From: Phycisphaerales bacterium
Lineage (GTDB): Bacteria > Planctomycetota > Phycisphaerae > Phycisphaerales > SM1A02
Direction: 5' to 3'
Length of the DNA: 64,000 nucleotides
NCBI GenBank assembly: GCA_029242715.1
Contig: JAQWTL010000019.1
Location: 1-64,000, forward strand
Position numbers and translations under genes: made by a program. The notes below the pieces were generated by a model that worked only from the letters and a program-made list of their open reading frames with translations, was not told the origin of the DNA and searched no databases. Below, piece after piece: positions 8,081 through 17,199 of the stretch; positions within the stretch are counted from its first letter, which is position 1; the number at the start of each line of letters is the position of its first letter.

Positions 8081-9748
8081 ATGCTTCAAGTCGTTTCTGC
8101 CAAAGGATTAGCAATGGTCCTGGCGATCCCAATGGTGGCCTTTGGGGATCTCCAGCCCCGTCCAGGCGATCCGCTGCCCGGGTTGACTGAGGGTCAATTG
8201 GAGCGATTTTTCGATGGCCTGGATGCTTATGAGCTGGTCCTGACACCTTCGGCGGGCCTGGGGCCGGTCTTCAACCAGCAAAGTTGTGCTTCATGTCACA
8301 ACAATCCCGTTGGTGGGCCTGGCTCACAGTTTGTCACGCGATTCGGGCAACTGGGTGCCAAGGGTGGGTTTGACCCGCTTGATGAACTTGGCGGAAGCCT
8401 GCTTCAGGCGCAAAGCATCAATGAAGATTGTGCCGAGGTTATTCCTGCAGAAGCGAATGTGACCACTCTTCGTGTGACTCCCGGTGCATTGGCCTATGGC
8501 CTTGTTGAGGCCATCTCTGATGATGACATTCTGGCTGTTCGTGATTCACAAGCTGCATCCATTCAAGGAGAAGCTCGAATGGGCATCCCCCTGGAGGATC
8601 CTGGTGGAACAGAAAGAGTCGGAAGATTTGGATGGAAGGCTCAACTTGCGACTGTTGAATCTTTCAGTGCAGATGCCGCTTTGAATGAAATGGGACTGAC
8701 CAACGCACTGCTCATGGAAGAAGTGGCGCCGCAGGGTGATGACAGTCTCATTGATCTCTGCGATGAGGTTCCTGATCCTGAAGATCCACCAGATGGATCA
8801 AGTGTGACCTTTGTTCACAGAGTCACTGATTTCCAGAGATTTCTGGCGCCGCCTCCGCAGACACCGAAATCCGGGATGTCAGGTGAATTGATCTTCGAGC
8901 AGATTGGCTGCTCGAGCTGTCACGTGCCGTCTTTCACGACTCGTGACGATCCCTTGCTGGAAGATGCCATACGGAATGTCGAGATTCATCCTTATGGTGA
9001 TTTTCTATTGCATGGGATGGGGCTTGCCGGCGACGGAATTGTCGATGGCACTGCCAGTGGCAGTCAGTTGCGAACACCTCCGCTCTGGGGGCTTCGTTTT
9101 CGTAATCCGATCTGGCATGACGGTCGATTTGGTAGCGGTACGTTCGAGGAACGAGTGACCTATGCGATTTATGAACACGGTCTGCTTGCCAGTCAGGGGA
9201 TTGATACTGCCCAGGCATTTGCGGCGCTCAGTGCTTCAGATCAGTCAAAGCTGATCCAATTCCTCGATTCTCTGGGGCGTGTCGAATTCGATTCGGATGG
9301 CTCTCTTGCCATTGATTGGGAAGATGTCTTTGGAAGCGACGATGGCGTCGGGATCCAGGAATGCTACGGGCAGGCCTGCACGCCTGATGACGCCTGTGCA
9401 GTTCATGATGTGAACCAGGATGGAATGGTTGATGAGGATGATCTGCCGTTGTTCCTTGAGGCATTTGATGAGTCCCTCGAGGACTGCAACGCCAACTCGG
9501 AATGGGATGTGATCGAGATCATCCAGAATCCTTCACTGGATGAGGACCAAAATGGACTCATCGATGAATGTGAAGAGTGTCCTGGTGATTTGGATGGTTC
9601 AGGATCCGTTGAAGTCAACGATGTTCTGATTGTTCTGGGCTCGTGGGGGAAATGTCCCGATCCATGCCCGGCTGACCTTGATAATGACGGTGAGGTGGAG
9701 GTTGATGATATCCTAGCTTTGCTGTCCCTCTGGGGGGAATGTCCTTGA
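8081..9748 (+). CDS. secreted DUF1111 di-haem oxidoreductase with dockerin tail
   Basis: About 555 residues from the ATG; a GTG at 8060, behind GGAGAGAG, is an in-frame alternative that gives a longer signal peptide. A signal peptide (LAMVLAIPMVAFG) leads into the DUF1111 fold, which has two covalent haem sites: CASCH near residue 70 and CSSCH near 276. The family's LRTPPLWGLR and HDGR motifs follow. DUF1111 proteins resemble di-haem cytochrome c peroxidases. The C-terminus has two dockerin-like loops (DLDGSGSVEVNDVL and DLDNDGEVEVDDIL) and ends WGECP. A Ca-binding spacer (DENQNGLIDE-like) precedes them. The product is probably an extracellular or envelope-bound redox enzyme; the substrate is unknown. 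Confidence 0.85.
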   Translation: MLQVVSAKGLAMVLAIPMVAFGDLQPRPGDPLPGLTEGQLERFFDGLDAYELVLTPSAGLGPVFNQQSCASCHNNPVGGPGSQFVTRFGQLGAKGGFDPLDELGGSLLQAQSINEDCAEVIPAEANVTTLRVTPGALAYGLVEAISDDDILAVRDSQAASIQGEARMGIPLEDPGGTERVGRFGWKAQLATVESFSADAALNEMGLTNALLMEEVAPQGDDSLIDLCDEVPDPEDPPDGSSVTFVHRVTDFQRFLAPPPQTPKSGMSGELIFEQIGCSSCHVPSFTTRDDPLLEDAIRNVEIHPYGDFLLHGMGLAGDGIVDGTASGSQLRTPPLWGLRFRNPIWHDGRFGSGTFEERVTYAIYEHGLLASQGIDTAQAFAALSASDQSKLIQFLDSLGRVEFDSDGSLAIDWEDVFGSDDGVGIQECYGQACTPDDACAVHDVNQDGMVDEDDLPLFLEAFDESLEDCNANSEWDVIEIIQNPSLDEDQNGLIDECEECPGDLDGSGSVEVNDVLIVLGSWGKCPDPCPADLDNDGEVEVDDILALLSLWGECP

Positions 9749-9801
9749 ACCGTACCCAGACCAAGGTGATTTCAATTCACCAGTAGAGAGAGAGTTTGAT
9801 C

Positions 9802-12192
9802 ATGTTGAAGACAAGTATCCCAATGACGTGCTTCGCCTTGAGTGCAGCACTGGCAAATATATGTCTGGCCGGCGGTGGGGGATGGGTCGACTATGTTGAT
9901 GAAACGAGTTCCCGTCTTTCCTCGGACTCCTCCGTTGGGTCTGGTGATGTCGAGGAGAAGGACTACGCCGTCGGAGACGTCGATAACGACGGTGATGACG
10001 ATCTTGTGGTTGTCCGCAAAGAACCCTTCACATCAACGGGACGGGATGTCAATGTTCTCTTCATGAATGAAGGTGGCATTCTTGTTGACAGGACGGCTAC
10101 TTACGCAGCCAGTTCTGATGTTGCTGGAGATCAGGGCTTCTTGACCCCAACTAATGATCGTGATGTGAAGCTTGCGGATCTAAATGGGGATGGTTGGCTG
10201 GACATCATCACCGCGACGACCTTGACGGACAACGAGTCAAAGCACCTGTCGCATCCCAGGGTCTATATCAATCTGGGCGAAGACAACGGCAATTGGCTGG
10301 GCTTCCGACACGAGGATGCCAGAATCCCTCAGATGCATGCTTCTGCAGGTCCTCGCTTCTGCTCCGTTGCAGCGGGCGATATCGATGGGGATAACGATCT
10401 TGATCTCTACTTTGGGGATTACGACTCTGGTGGAAGCCAGATCTACGACTACAACAACAAACTGCTGGTCAATGATGGCAATGGATACTTCAGTGATGAG
10501 AGTGACGCCCGTCTTAGCTTCGAAATGAGGGAGTCTGCCTTTGGCGCAGCCAGTGTCTTTGCAGACATGAACGATGATGGTTCGATGGACGTCGTGAAGC
10601 AGACATCACTCAATCCGCCGCAGCACGTGGCCATCACCTACAACGATCCTGGAGATCCAGGTGTTTTCAGTGGATATGAGATTCATGATCAGCTCGCGCC
10701 TTACTTCGTCGAGGTCGGCGACCTCAATGGTGATGGCATGCTGGACATGATCGTAGTAGATGATGGTGTTGATTCGTATTACCTGAATACTGGCAATGGA
10801 TCAGATGGTTATGCGAATTTCGATTATCGCACCTTTGATTCCGCCACGAATGGCTTCGGTGGTGATGCCTATATTCACGACCTGAACAACGATGGCAATC
10901 TTGATGTGTTGATCACTGATGTTGATGTCGATATTGCTGGTTGCAGTCGTACGACTCACATCTTCCGCAATCGCGGCGATTTTCCTGATGTGACATTCTC
11001 GATCGAGGATACGGGCATTGATGCTGGTCAACGCACTGGTGTTCATGACATCGGCATCATTGATATCAATGGCGATGGTTGGAAGGATCTGGTGTTCGGC
11101 CGTTGCAGCGGTACACAGGTGTGGATGAATCAGCCGCCTACCGGAATCGTGTTCTCCTATCCCAATGGTCTGCCAGGCTTCCTGGCGCCCGGAGAGGAAA
11201 CGACGATTCGGTTCAAACTGGACCTGATCGGTGAAGGCGAGATTGAGGCTGACAGTGGCAGAATGTTCCTTGGTGTCGATGGCGGTACTCCCAGTGAGTT
11301 GGCTGTGAGCAATCTGGGCGATGACACTTACGAGACAACTTTGCCGGCCGGGGAGTGCACGCAGAAATATGGTTACTGGTTTGAAGCCAGTCTGGACACT
11401 GGTGGGGTCTATGCAGATCCTCCAGCCGCAGGCGGCAACCCTTACGTGTCCCTGGTGGCCAATGGATCCATCGTCGTGCAGCGTGAAGAGTTCGAGTCCG
11501 AGCCATCACCGGTGTGGACTGTTGAGAGTGATCCATCACTTTCAACCGGTGAGTGGGTCCGAGTGGATCCCATCGGAACGATCTATGGAACCGAAACGCC
11601 TCAGCCAGAGGATGATGCAACGGCTGGTTCCGATGCCCTGGTGTGCTACATCACCCAGAACGGTACAGATCCCGAAACGCCAGGTGAAGCAGATGTCGAT
11701 GGAGGGCCTACCCGCCTTCTCTCACCGGTCTTCGATCTGGAGGGCATTGACGGCACGATCTCCTATTCACGCTGGATGTATGACAGCCAGGACGTAGATG
11801 TTCTCGAGACCCATCTGAGTAATGATGGCGGGACTTCATGGACCTTTGTTCATTCAACGAATGGAACCAACCAGTCCTGGGAGACAGCATCTTTCATCGT
11901 GAGTGATTACATCGATCCAACTAGTGAGATGCGTGTTCGTTTCTCCATCGAGGACGGTAGCGATCCCTCTCTCGTTGAAGGTGGTATCGACAACATCAGC
12001 CTGGAGGTCTTGGACTGTGAGACAGCACCATGCCTGGGCGATCTCGATGGAAATGGAACCATCGGGGTTGACGATCTTCTGGAAGTGCTGGCTGACTATG
12101 GTTCATCGGATTCAGAAGCGGATCTCGATGGCAACGGTACTGTGGACGTCAATGATGTCCTGGTCATCATCGCTTCCTGGGGCGATTGCTAG
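9802..12192 (+). CDS. secreted FG-GAP/VCBS repeat protein with dockerin tail
   Basis: The 796-residue protein starts at an ATG preceded by a long GAGAGAGAG ribosome site and has a signal peptide ending CLAGG. The first 450 residues form an FG-GAP beta-propeller with many calcium loops (DVDNDGDDDLVV, DINGDGWKDLVF). A beta-sandwich region follows, and a segment resembling a concanavalin-like lectin or MAM fold (SRWMYDSQDVDVLETHLSNDG) lies near residues 650-740. Two dockerin-like loops from about residue 744 (DLDGNGTIGVDDLL, DLDGNGTVDVNDVL) end the protein at SWGDC. It lies 50 bases downstream of the DUF1111 gene on the same strand. Likely an extracellular adhesive or scaffold protein. Confidence 0.85.
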   Translation: MLKTSIPMTCFALSAALANICLAGGGGWVDYVDETSSRLSSDSSVGSGDVEEKDYAVGDVDNDGDDDLVVVRKEPFTSTGRDVNVLFMNEGGILVDRTATYAASSDVAGDQGFLTPTNDRDVKLADLNGDGWLDIITATTLTDNESKHLSHPRVYINLGEDNGNWLGFRHEDARIPQMHASAGPRFCSVAAGDIDGDNDLDLYFGDYDSGGSQIYDYNNKLLVNDGNGYFSDESDARLSFEMRESAFGAASVFADMNDDGSMDVVKQTSLNPPQHVAITYNDPGDPGVFSGYEIHDQLAPYFVEVGDLNGDGMLDMIVVDDGVDSYYLNTGNGSDGYANFDYRTFDSATNGFGGDAYIHDLNNDGNLDVLITDVDVDIAGCSRTTHIFRNRGDFPDVTFSIEDTGIDAGQRTGVHDIGIIDINGDGWKDLVFGRCSGTQVWMNQPPTGIVFSYPNGLPGFLAPGEETTIRFKLDLIGEGEIEADSGRMFLGVDGGTPSELAVSNLGDDTYETTLPAGECTQKYGYWFEASLDTGGVYADPPAAGGNPYVSLVANGSIVVQREEFESEPSPVWTVESDPSLSTGEWVRVDPIGTIYGTETPQPEDDATAGSDALVCYITQNGTDPETPGEADVDGGPTRLLSPVFDLEGIDGTISYSRWMYDSQDVDVLETHLSNDGGTSWTFVHSTNGTNQSWETASFIVSDYIDPTSEMRVRFSIEDGSDPSLVEGGIDNISLEVLDCETAPCLGDLDGNGTIGVDDLLEVLADYGSSDSEADLDGNGTVDVNDVLVIIASWGDC

Positions 12193-13433
12193 GAATCGTC
12201 AGGAGCAGATTGATTGGAGTTTTCTTGAGGCCGGTTCAGTACTGGTGGCTGCAGGTGCATCGGCAGTTTCACATTTGGCACATGCCAGATGTTCCGGAAA
12301 CGTACCTGGTCGCTGGTTGAAGACGCGTGGTCCTGGAGGAGCAGCCGGCCGGGCGTTGGGCCTTCCTCAATGGATGCACCCGTCTTTACAGGAATTGCCA
12401 CGTCATCATGAACGAGAACATCATTCCAGTAGACCGTCATTCGGGCATCTGAGACCTTGTCGTCGCCATTCCAGCGTGGTGCGGTGTACCACAGATGGTA
12501 GGACTGCCACTGGCCGGCTCCAGTCGAAGCGTTGAATGTGGGCGAGAACAGACGATAGATCGCACCAGCCTCATTGAATCGTGGTGTTGCTGCTGATTCA
12601 TCCAGGTCATGGCGGCCCGGGGTATTCAGGATCTGAAGCTCATAGCGCTCTTGAATCTTGATGCCACTGTTTCCATTGAGTTGGGAATCCGGTACACCAC
12701 CAGGCGGAGACATCCACTCGACGTGATACAGGCCATCACTCAAGGGCAGGCGTGTGAGCAGATCGCCTTTTCCACGATTGACGATCAACGTGTCATCTTC
12801 AATCAGCCAGTCCGCCTTGCCGCCGCCATTTCGCTTGATGAATTGATCCAGATCTGTTCCATCAAAGAGAACAAGAGAGTCTTCTGGTGGTTTCCGATCC
12901 AGTGCGGGGAGAATTGGATGACAACTGGCAGCAAAGTCAGGTCCGGTTGAATTCAGGCGTGGTGTTTCGGTATCGAGTTGTGCCAGAATTGGTTCTGGCC
13001 AGGATGTTGAGGTGATTGTGATGTTGAATTTGGAACCCAAGACGAATGTCGGGATATGAAGAAAAGCACGGCGACCATCCGGCGATTTCACAACCCCCTG
13101 AATCAATGGCGGATCCACGACCTGGTTGTCAGTCAGATCGGCTGCCAATGAGATAGAGACTTGGTCCTGTGTTCCGTTTTCTGGAAGAGGTTCATTGAAC
13201 GTCAGCAGAAGTCCGTCTTGTCGGGTTTCAACCAGGCACTCTGAGGGGTAGGCCTGGTTGTCAGTGGCGGGCTCTGCAGTGGGGGAGGGTGATGGGGATT
13301 TGATCGGGGGGTGTTCGGGAATCAATGGCGCTTCCCCTGGAGGTCGAGCGCACAGGCACGAGAGCATGATCGTGAGCAACATGATGGTCAAGAAGATACT
13401 CTCCAGAGATCGATCTTGGGGTGCATGCCCCAC
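12189..13433 (-). CDS. DUF1080 (3-keto-disaccharide hydrolase-type) exported protein
   Basis: About 414 residues from a GTG at 13433; an ATG at 13382 (MLLTIMLSCLC) is an alternative start nearer the hydrophobic leader. A proline-rich linker follows the leader, then a beta-rich domain of about 100 residues. The DUF1080/3-keto-glycoside hydrolase fold fills the C-terminal half (SLVLFDGTDLDQF, GIKIQERYELQILN, VYWNDVLVHDD, GRLLLQDHAS). DUF1080 domains are lectin-like jelly rolls abundant in planctomycetes and linked to sugar breakdown. Its stop overlaps that of the convergent FG-GAP gene by four bases. It faces away from a sugar epimerase gene, which fits a carbohydrate role. Confidence 0.8.
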   Translation of the reverse strand: MGHAPQDRSLESIFLTIMLLTIMLSCLCARPPGEAPLIPEHPPIKSPSPSPTAEPATDNQAYPSECLVETRQDGLLLTFNEPLPENGTQDQVSISLAADLTDNQVVDPPLIQGVVKSPDGRRAFLHIPTFVLGSKFNITITSTSWPEPILAQLDTETPRLNSTGPDFAASCHPILPALDRKPPEDSLVLFDGTDLDQFIKRNGGGKADWLIEDDTLIVNRGKGDLLTRLPLSDGLYHVEWMSPPGGVPDSQLNGNSGIKIQERYELQILNTPGRHDLDESAATPRFNEAGAIYRLFSPTFNASTGAGQWQSYHLWYTAPRWNGDDKVSDARMTVYWNDVLVHDDVAIPVKTGASIEEGPTPGRLLLQDHASSTSDQVRFRNIWHVPNVKLPMHLQPPVLNRPQENSNQSAPDDS

Positions 13434-13467
13434 GCAGTGCCCTGTCGGGCGGTGGAGTCACGCAACG

Positions 13468-14388
13468 ATGACTGAATCATCCAGGCCTTCCAGTGCCATC
13501 CTGGAATTATCACACCCTGCCAGTGGTCAGCGATTGCACTTGGCGCCAGCTGCGGGCTTCTGTGGTGTGTCATGGACGGTGAATGATGAAGAGTACTTGC
13601 ATCTGAATCAGCCACTGGATCAGTTTCTTCAAGAAGAGCACACAGGTGGCCTTCCACTCCTGTATCCATGGGCAAACCGTCTTCGTGATGATTGCTGGTC
13701 CTTCGCAGACAAGCAGATCGACCTTTCGAATTGTCAAGGCGTCCACCGGGACTCGAATGGTCGACCAATGCATGGAGTTCTCCTTCGTTGGTCCCGATGG
13801 GAAACGTCAGGAACCGATGGTGGATGCATGGCGATCATTGAATGGGAATCAGATGAGCAGTTGATGAAAGTGTTTCCGTTTGCTCACAAGCTTCAGGTTC
13901 AATGGACTCTGGATTCCGGTGGCCTTGAAGTGCGAACAAGCGTGACGGCAGGCAGTGCCCGTGTCCCTGTCAGCTTTGGCTGGCATCCTTATCTCGTGCT
14001 CCCAGGTGTTTCACGGGATGACATCATGTTGCATCTTCCTGATGTGGCCAGTGTGGCACTTGATGAAGACGGGCTGCCTCTAAAAGAGGCGGAGTCATCT
14101 CCTGCTGGTGGTTCCTGTGCCCTTCGAAACAAGGAATGGGATGACTGCTACTCGGGAATCAAGAATGGTGATGAAGTCGTGATGAGTGGTCTGGGGAAAG
14201 GTCTGCGTATGACCTTCAATGAAGGATGGCGTCACATGCAGATCTATTCACCGACTGGAGCAGACTATGTCTGCATAGAACCCATGACCGCTTTGACAGC
14301 AGCCTTGTCAGACGAAGATCCCGCCATGCCGGTGGTTGATCCAGGCTGTACCTTCGTCGGAACGTTCCGAATCAGTCCAATCAGTTGA
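13468..14388 (+). CDS. aldose 1-epimerase family protein
   Basis: From the ATG at 13468 (GGTGGAG lies 11 bases upstream) the protein has 306 residues. It matches the galactose mutarotase fold: WANRLRD near residue 65, HGVLLRWSRWE, then the catalytic-histidine stretch SFGWHPYLVLPG and a late IYSPTGADYVCIEPMT where the acid/base Glu is expected. Members interconvert alpha and beta anomers of hexoses or hexose-6-phosphates in the cytoplasm. There is no signal peptide. It ends 12 bases from the convergent PhoX-like gene. Confidence 0.85.
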   Translation: MTESSRPSSAILELSHPASGQRLHLAPAAGFCGVSWTVNDEEYLHLNQPLDQFLQEEHTGGLPLLYPWANRLRDDCWSFADKQIDLSNCQGVHRDSNGRPMHGVLLRWSRWETSGTDGGCMAIIEWESDEQLMKVFPFAHKLQVQWTLDSGGLEVRTSVTAGSARVPVSFGWHPYLVLPGVSRDDIMLHLPDVASVALDEDGLPLKEAESSPAGGSCALRNKEWDDCYSGIKNGDEVVMSGLGKGLRMTFNEGWRHMQIYSPTGADYVCIEPMTALTAALSDEDPAMPVVDPGCTFVGTFRISPIS

Positions 14389-14400
14389 TTGTGCTTGGAT

Positions 14401-15834
14401 TCAGGACCGCCATGGCCCACGAATGGCGAGCGTGAGACCGGGATTCTGGATGTTCACGAAGAGAGTCGAGGCATCGGGAGAGAAGGCTGCCCCAGCGAAT
14501 TCCGATTCATTCATGGCATTGCGGCCGAGTTTGTAGAACATTCCAGCCGGGGTAACGCCCAGAAGAAACTGCTCTTCTGAACCGTCTTCACATACCACGA
14601 GATCTCCCCAGGGAGAGACCGTGAGATTGTCAGCATGTTCCACAACAGCGGCATCGTTGGGCTCTGCAAGCAACATCAGTTTTCCCCGTGGCGCCAGGCG
14701 TTCCAAAGGAGTTCCTTCCACAGCCGGATCTGCTGGCCGGTATCGCCAGATCTGGCCTCTTTGATTGGCACCACCAGTGGTGCATGCGAAATAGATTTCT
14801 CCATTGCCTGCCCACATGCCTTCGCCTCGGGCAAACAGGGCGGCACCTTTCTCAGCCGCCTGATAGCGGAGTGAATCATCAATCGAATCAACATTATCCA
14901 GGGCTATCCAGCGAACCGTCTTGGACGCTCCTGGTTTGATGTGAACAGGTGATTCCCAATGTCGAAGATCTGCCGTTGGCTGGCCACTGATGGCAAGTGC
15001 CTGCAGTTGTCCACCTTTGAGATAGTTCTCCGAGTCGATGGGAATAAACCGGTAGATGCAGCCATCATTGCGATCCTCGGTGAGATACACGATGCCGGTT
15101 CGGGCATCGATGGCTACGGCTTCGTGATTCATGCGTCCCATGGACTTGATCGGTTCTGGCGTGACCAGGCCGGATCCGGGCGTTCCTGGAACCTCAAAGA
15201 CATATCCATGCGGCTTGGTCCAGTTTGGCTTGTGCTCTGGCCCGACAACGGACTCTTCACAGGAGAGCCATGTATTCCTCGGCGTGACACCTCCTGCACA
15301 GTTGTGCTCGGTACCGACCAGAGCGAGTTCATGGCTAATCAACTGTCCGGGTTCTGTTCCGCCACGGGTGTCGTATACCAGTCGTGTGCAGCCGCCTCGA
15401 GAAGGCGATGGGCCACCATCTTCGGACTTGCCCGGGTCATATACCTTTGAGATGTCGATCTTGGAGAGCCGTGAGAGCTCGGGATCAAAGGGGCCGATGC
15501 AACGGTGCCCAGGAGAGATCTCATGGTTTCTCACCAGGACAGTTGTTCCGTTGGGGCCGGCAAATGCGCCCATGCCATCATGCTTGCCAGGCACGATGAA
15601 ACCATCATTCATCGTATCGCCTGCAATGGAGATGACCTGATAGGTAAACCCCTTGGGGAGATCGATCACTGCTGCAGGATCTGGCTCTAGAGGTCCGTAG
15701 CCCGGAGTTGCCAGTTTCAACAACCAGTCGGCCTGAACGGATCCTTCCAGAAAGCGGCCAAGTCCAGCGAAACCAACAGATGTCGCGGCGGCTTTCCGCA
15801 TGAACTGTCGGCGATCAAATCGATTGAATGCCAT
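14401..15834 (-). CDS. PhoX-like (DUF839) Tat-exported protein
   Basis: The 477-residue protein opens with a textbook twin-arginine signal (RRQFMRKAAATSVGFAG), so it should be exported folded. The rest matches the PhoX/DUF839 family. Landmarks are LVRNHEISPGHRC, the RGGCTRLVYDTRGG segment, NTWLSCEESV, GRMNHEAVAIDARTGIVYLTEDR and a late DNLTVSPWGDLVVCEDG. PhoX phosphatases are calcium/iron enzymes that strip phosphate from organic esters outside the cytoplasm. Other DUF839 proteins have no proven activity, so phosphatase function is plausible but not certain. Confidence 0.85.
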   Translation of the reverse strand: MAFNRFDRRQFMRKAAATSVGFAGLGRFLEGSVQADWLLKLATPGYGPLEPDPAAVIDLPKGFTYQVISIAGDTMNDGFIVPGKHDGMGAFAGPNGTTVLVRNHEISPGHRCIGPFDPELSRLSKIDISKVYDPGKSEDGGPSPSRGGCTRLVYDTRGGTEPGQLISHELALVGTEHNCAGGVTPRNTWLSCEESVVGPEHKPNWTKPHGYVFEVPGTPGSGLVTPEPIKSMGRMNHEAVAIDARTGIVYLTEDRNDGCIYRFIPIDSENYLKGGQLQALAISGQPTADLRHWESPVHIKPGASKTVRWIALDNVDSIDDSLRYQAAEKGAALFARGEGMWAGNGEIYFACTTGGANQRGQIWRYRPADPAVEGTPLERLAPRGKLMLLAEPNDAAVVEHADNLTVSPWGDLVVCEDGSEEQFLLGVTPAGMFYKLGRNAMNESEFAGAAFSPDASTLFVNIQNPGLTLAIRGPWRS

Positions 15835-15865
15835 ATCTCGGCATGGTCCTTTGCAAGTGCTTCAG

Positions 15866-15933
15866 GCGACCGTGGGTCGCTCAGATTTCATGTGACGATC
15901 ATGCGCCACCGGGTCCGGGCTGGAAACCGGACC
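15866..15933. repeat. two small hairpins in the leader between hydroxy-acid oxidase and PhoX-like genes
   Basis: Two inverted repeats lie in the 172-base gap. GCGACC (15866-15871) pairs with GGTCGC (15875-15880) across a three-base loop. GGTCCGG (15912-15918) pairs with CCGGACC (15927-15933) across an eight-base loop. No T-run follows either on the minus strand, so they are not standard terminators. They lie upstream of the PhoX-like start and might act in mRNA processing or stability. Confidence 0.35.
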
Positions 15934-16007
15934 ATCACAGTATCCTCCGAAACATGTGTTGGTTTGGCACATGTCTCAATTCCTTGTGATCCTGTGGATT
16001 CACGCCC

Positions 16008-17090
16008 TCAGCAGGGGCCAAGCAGATCTTGGGTGATCTGATCAACGGAGCGACAGCCGCATAAGGCCATCCCTCGATCGAATTCCGCCTGGAGAATGGA
16101 CCAGACATGATCGACGCCAGCTTCTCCATTGGCTGCCAGCCCCCAGAGGATGGGGCGGCCAATGAGTGTCGCGGTGGCACCGGCAGCGATCGCCTTGATG
16201 ACATCAGTTCCTCGACGAATTCCACCATCCACCCAGACTTCAGCTCGTTTGTCGACTGCCTCGCAGATCGAAGGAAGTACTTCAAAGGTGGCAGGGGAAG
16301 TATCCAGTTGTCTCCCCCCATGGTTGGAGACGAGTACAGCGGAAACCCCGTTGTCGACGGCGCGAATGGCATCATCTGGTCTGCAGATGCCCTTGAGGAC
16401 AATGGGCAGATCCGTGATTTCCCGGAGCCATTCAACATGTTCCCATCGCAGCGACGGATCAAGATGTTCATGACAGAATTCTGCGAGTCCTGATCCGCCT
16501 TTTGAGGAGAGTGACAGGGCCCCATCGGCTGTGAGGTTCCGGATCTCCATTCCATCAGGTAATGAGAACTGGTCTCGAACACACCGTTCGCGATTTCCCC
16601 AGACAGGCGCATCAACGGTCAACACGATGGCCTTGCACCCGGCAGATTCAACTCGTCTTATGAGATCCTTGCTGACTTCACGGTCACGGTAGAGATAGAG
16701 CTGGAACAGAACGGGTCCAGTAGCAGCCTTCGTGACATCTTCGACGTCGACAGTTGACAAACTACTGAGCACCATGGCCGTACCGGCTGAACTCGTTGCG
16801 CGTGCGGTAGCAACTTCTCCAGCATCATTCGCGAGTCGATGAAAGGCTGTCGGAGCTGCAATCACAGGTAATGAAATGTCATGTCCAAGGATGCTGGTTC
16901 CGGTGCATCGCTTGGCTACGTCCGCGAGAATTCGGTAATGAAGGCGGGCTCGGCCCCAGGCAGCTTCGTTTTCCCGAAGGGTGATTTCGTCGTCTGCGGC
17001 ACTTGCGTAGTAATTCCAAGCCATCTCGGAAAGTGAGGATTGACCCCTAGAGGCGTATTCACGAAGGTTCAGGGGGGTCGATTCATGCAT
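16008..17090 (-). CDS. FMN-dependent alpha-hydroxy-acid oxidase/dehydrogenase
   Basis: The 360-residue protein follows the glycolate oxidase/L-lactate dehydrogenase family throughout. It has the N-terminal WNYYASAADDE helix, PVIAAPTAFHRLA, FQLYLYRDRE, the flavin-contacting lysine in VLKGICRPDDA, the active-site histidine in SNHGGRQLD, and the phosphate-binding DGGIRRGTDVIKA and IGRPILWGLA. The enzyme oxidises a 2-hydroxy acid to the 2-oxo acid with FMN in the cytoplasm. Whether electrons go to oxygen or to the respiratory chain, and the exact substrate (lactate, glycolate or another), are not resolved. It diverges from the PEP-CTERM-like gene at 17200. Confidence 0.9.
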   Translation of the reverse strand: MHESTPLNLREYASRGQSSLSEMAWNYYASAADDEITLRENEAAWGRARLHYRILADVAKRCTGTSILGHDISLPVIAAPTAFHRLANDAGEVATARATSSAGTAMVLSSLSTVDVEDVTKAATGPVLFQLYLYRDREVSKDLIRRVESAGCKAIVLTVDAPVWGNRERCVRDQFSLPDGMEIRNLTADGALSLSSKGGSGLAEFCHEHLDPSLRWEHVEWLREITDLPIVLKGICRPDDAIRAVDNGVSAVLVSNHGGRQLDTSPATFEVLPSICEAVDKRAEVWVDGGIRRGTDVIKAIAAGATATLIGRPILWGLAANGEAGVDHVWSILQAEFDRGMALCGCRSVDQITQDLLGPC

Positions 17091-17199
17091 TCTGTGCGGT
17101 CTTTTCTTGGACTATGCTTCCCCAGAGGGTAGCCTCTTGTTGGATCTATTACCGGCCAGGGCCTTCGCGAGGCCTCCCCGGATAACAGGGAGAGAGTCC

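Noticed and set aside
15935-16615. Minus-strand frame overlapping the hydroxy-acid oxidase in another phase
   Set aside because: The oxidase frame holds all FMN and active-site motifs over its full length; the overlapping frame is composition-driven.
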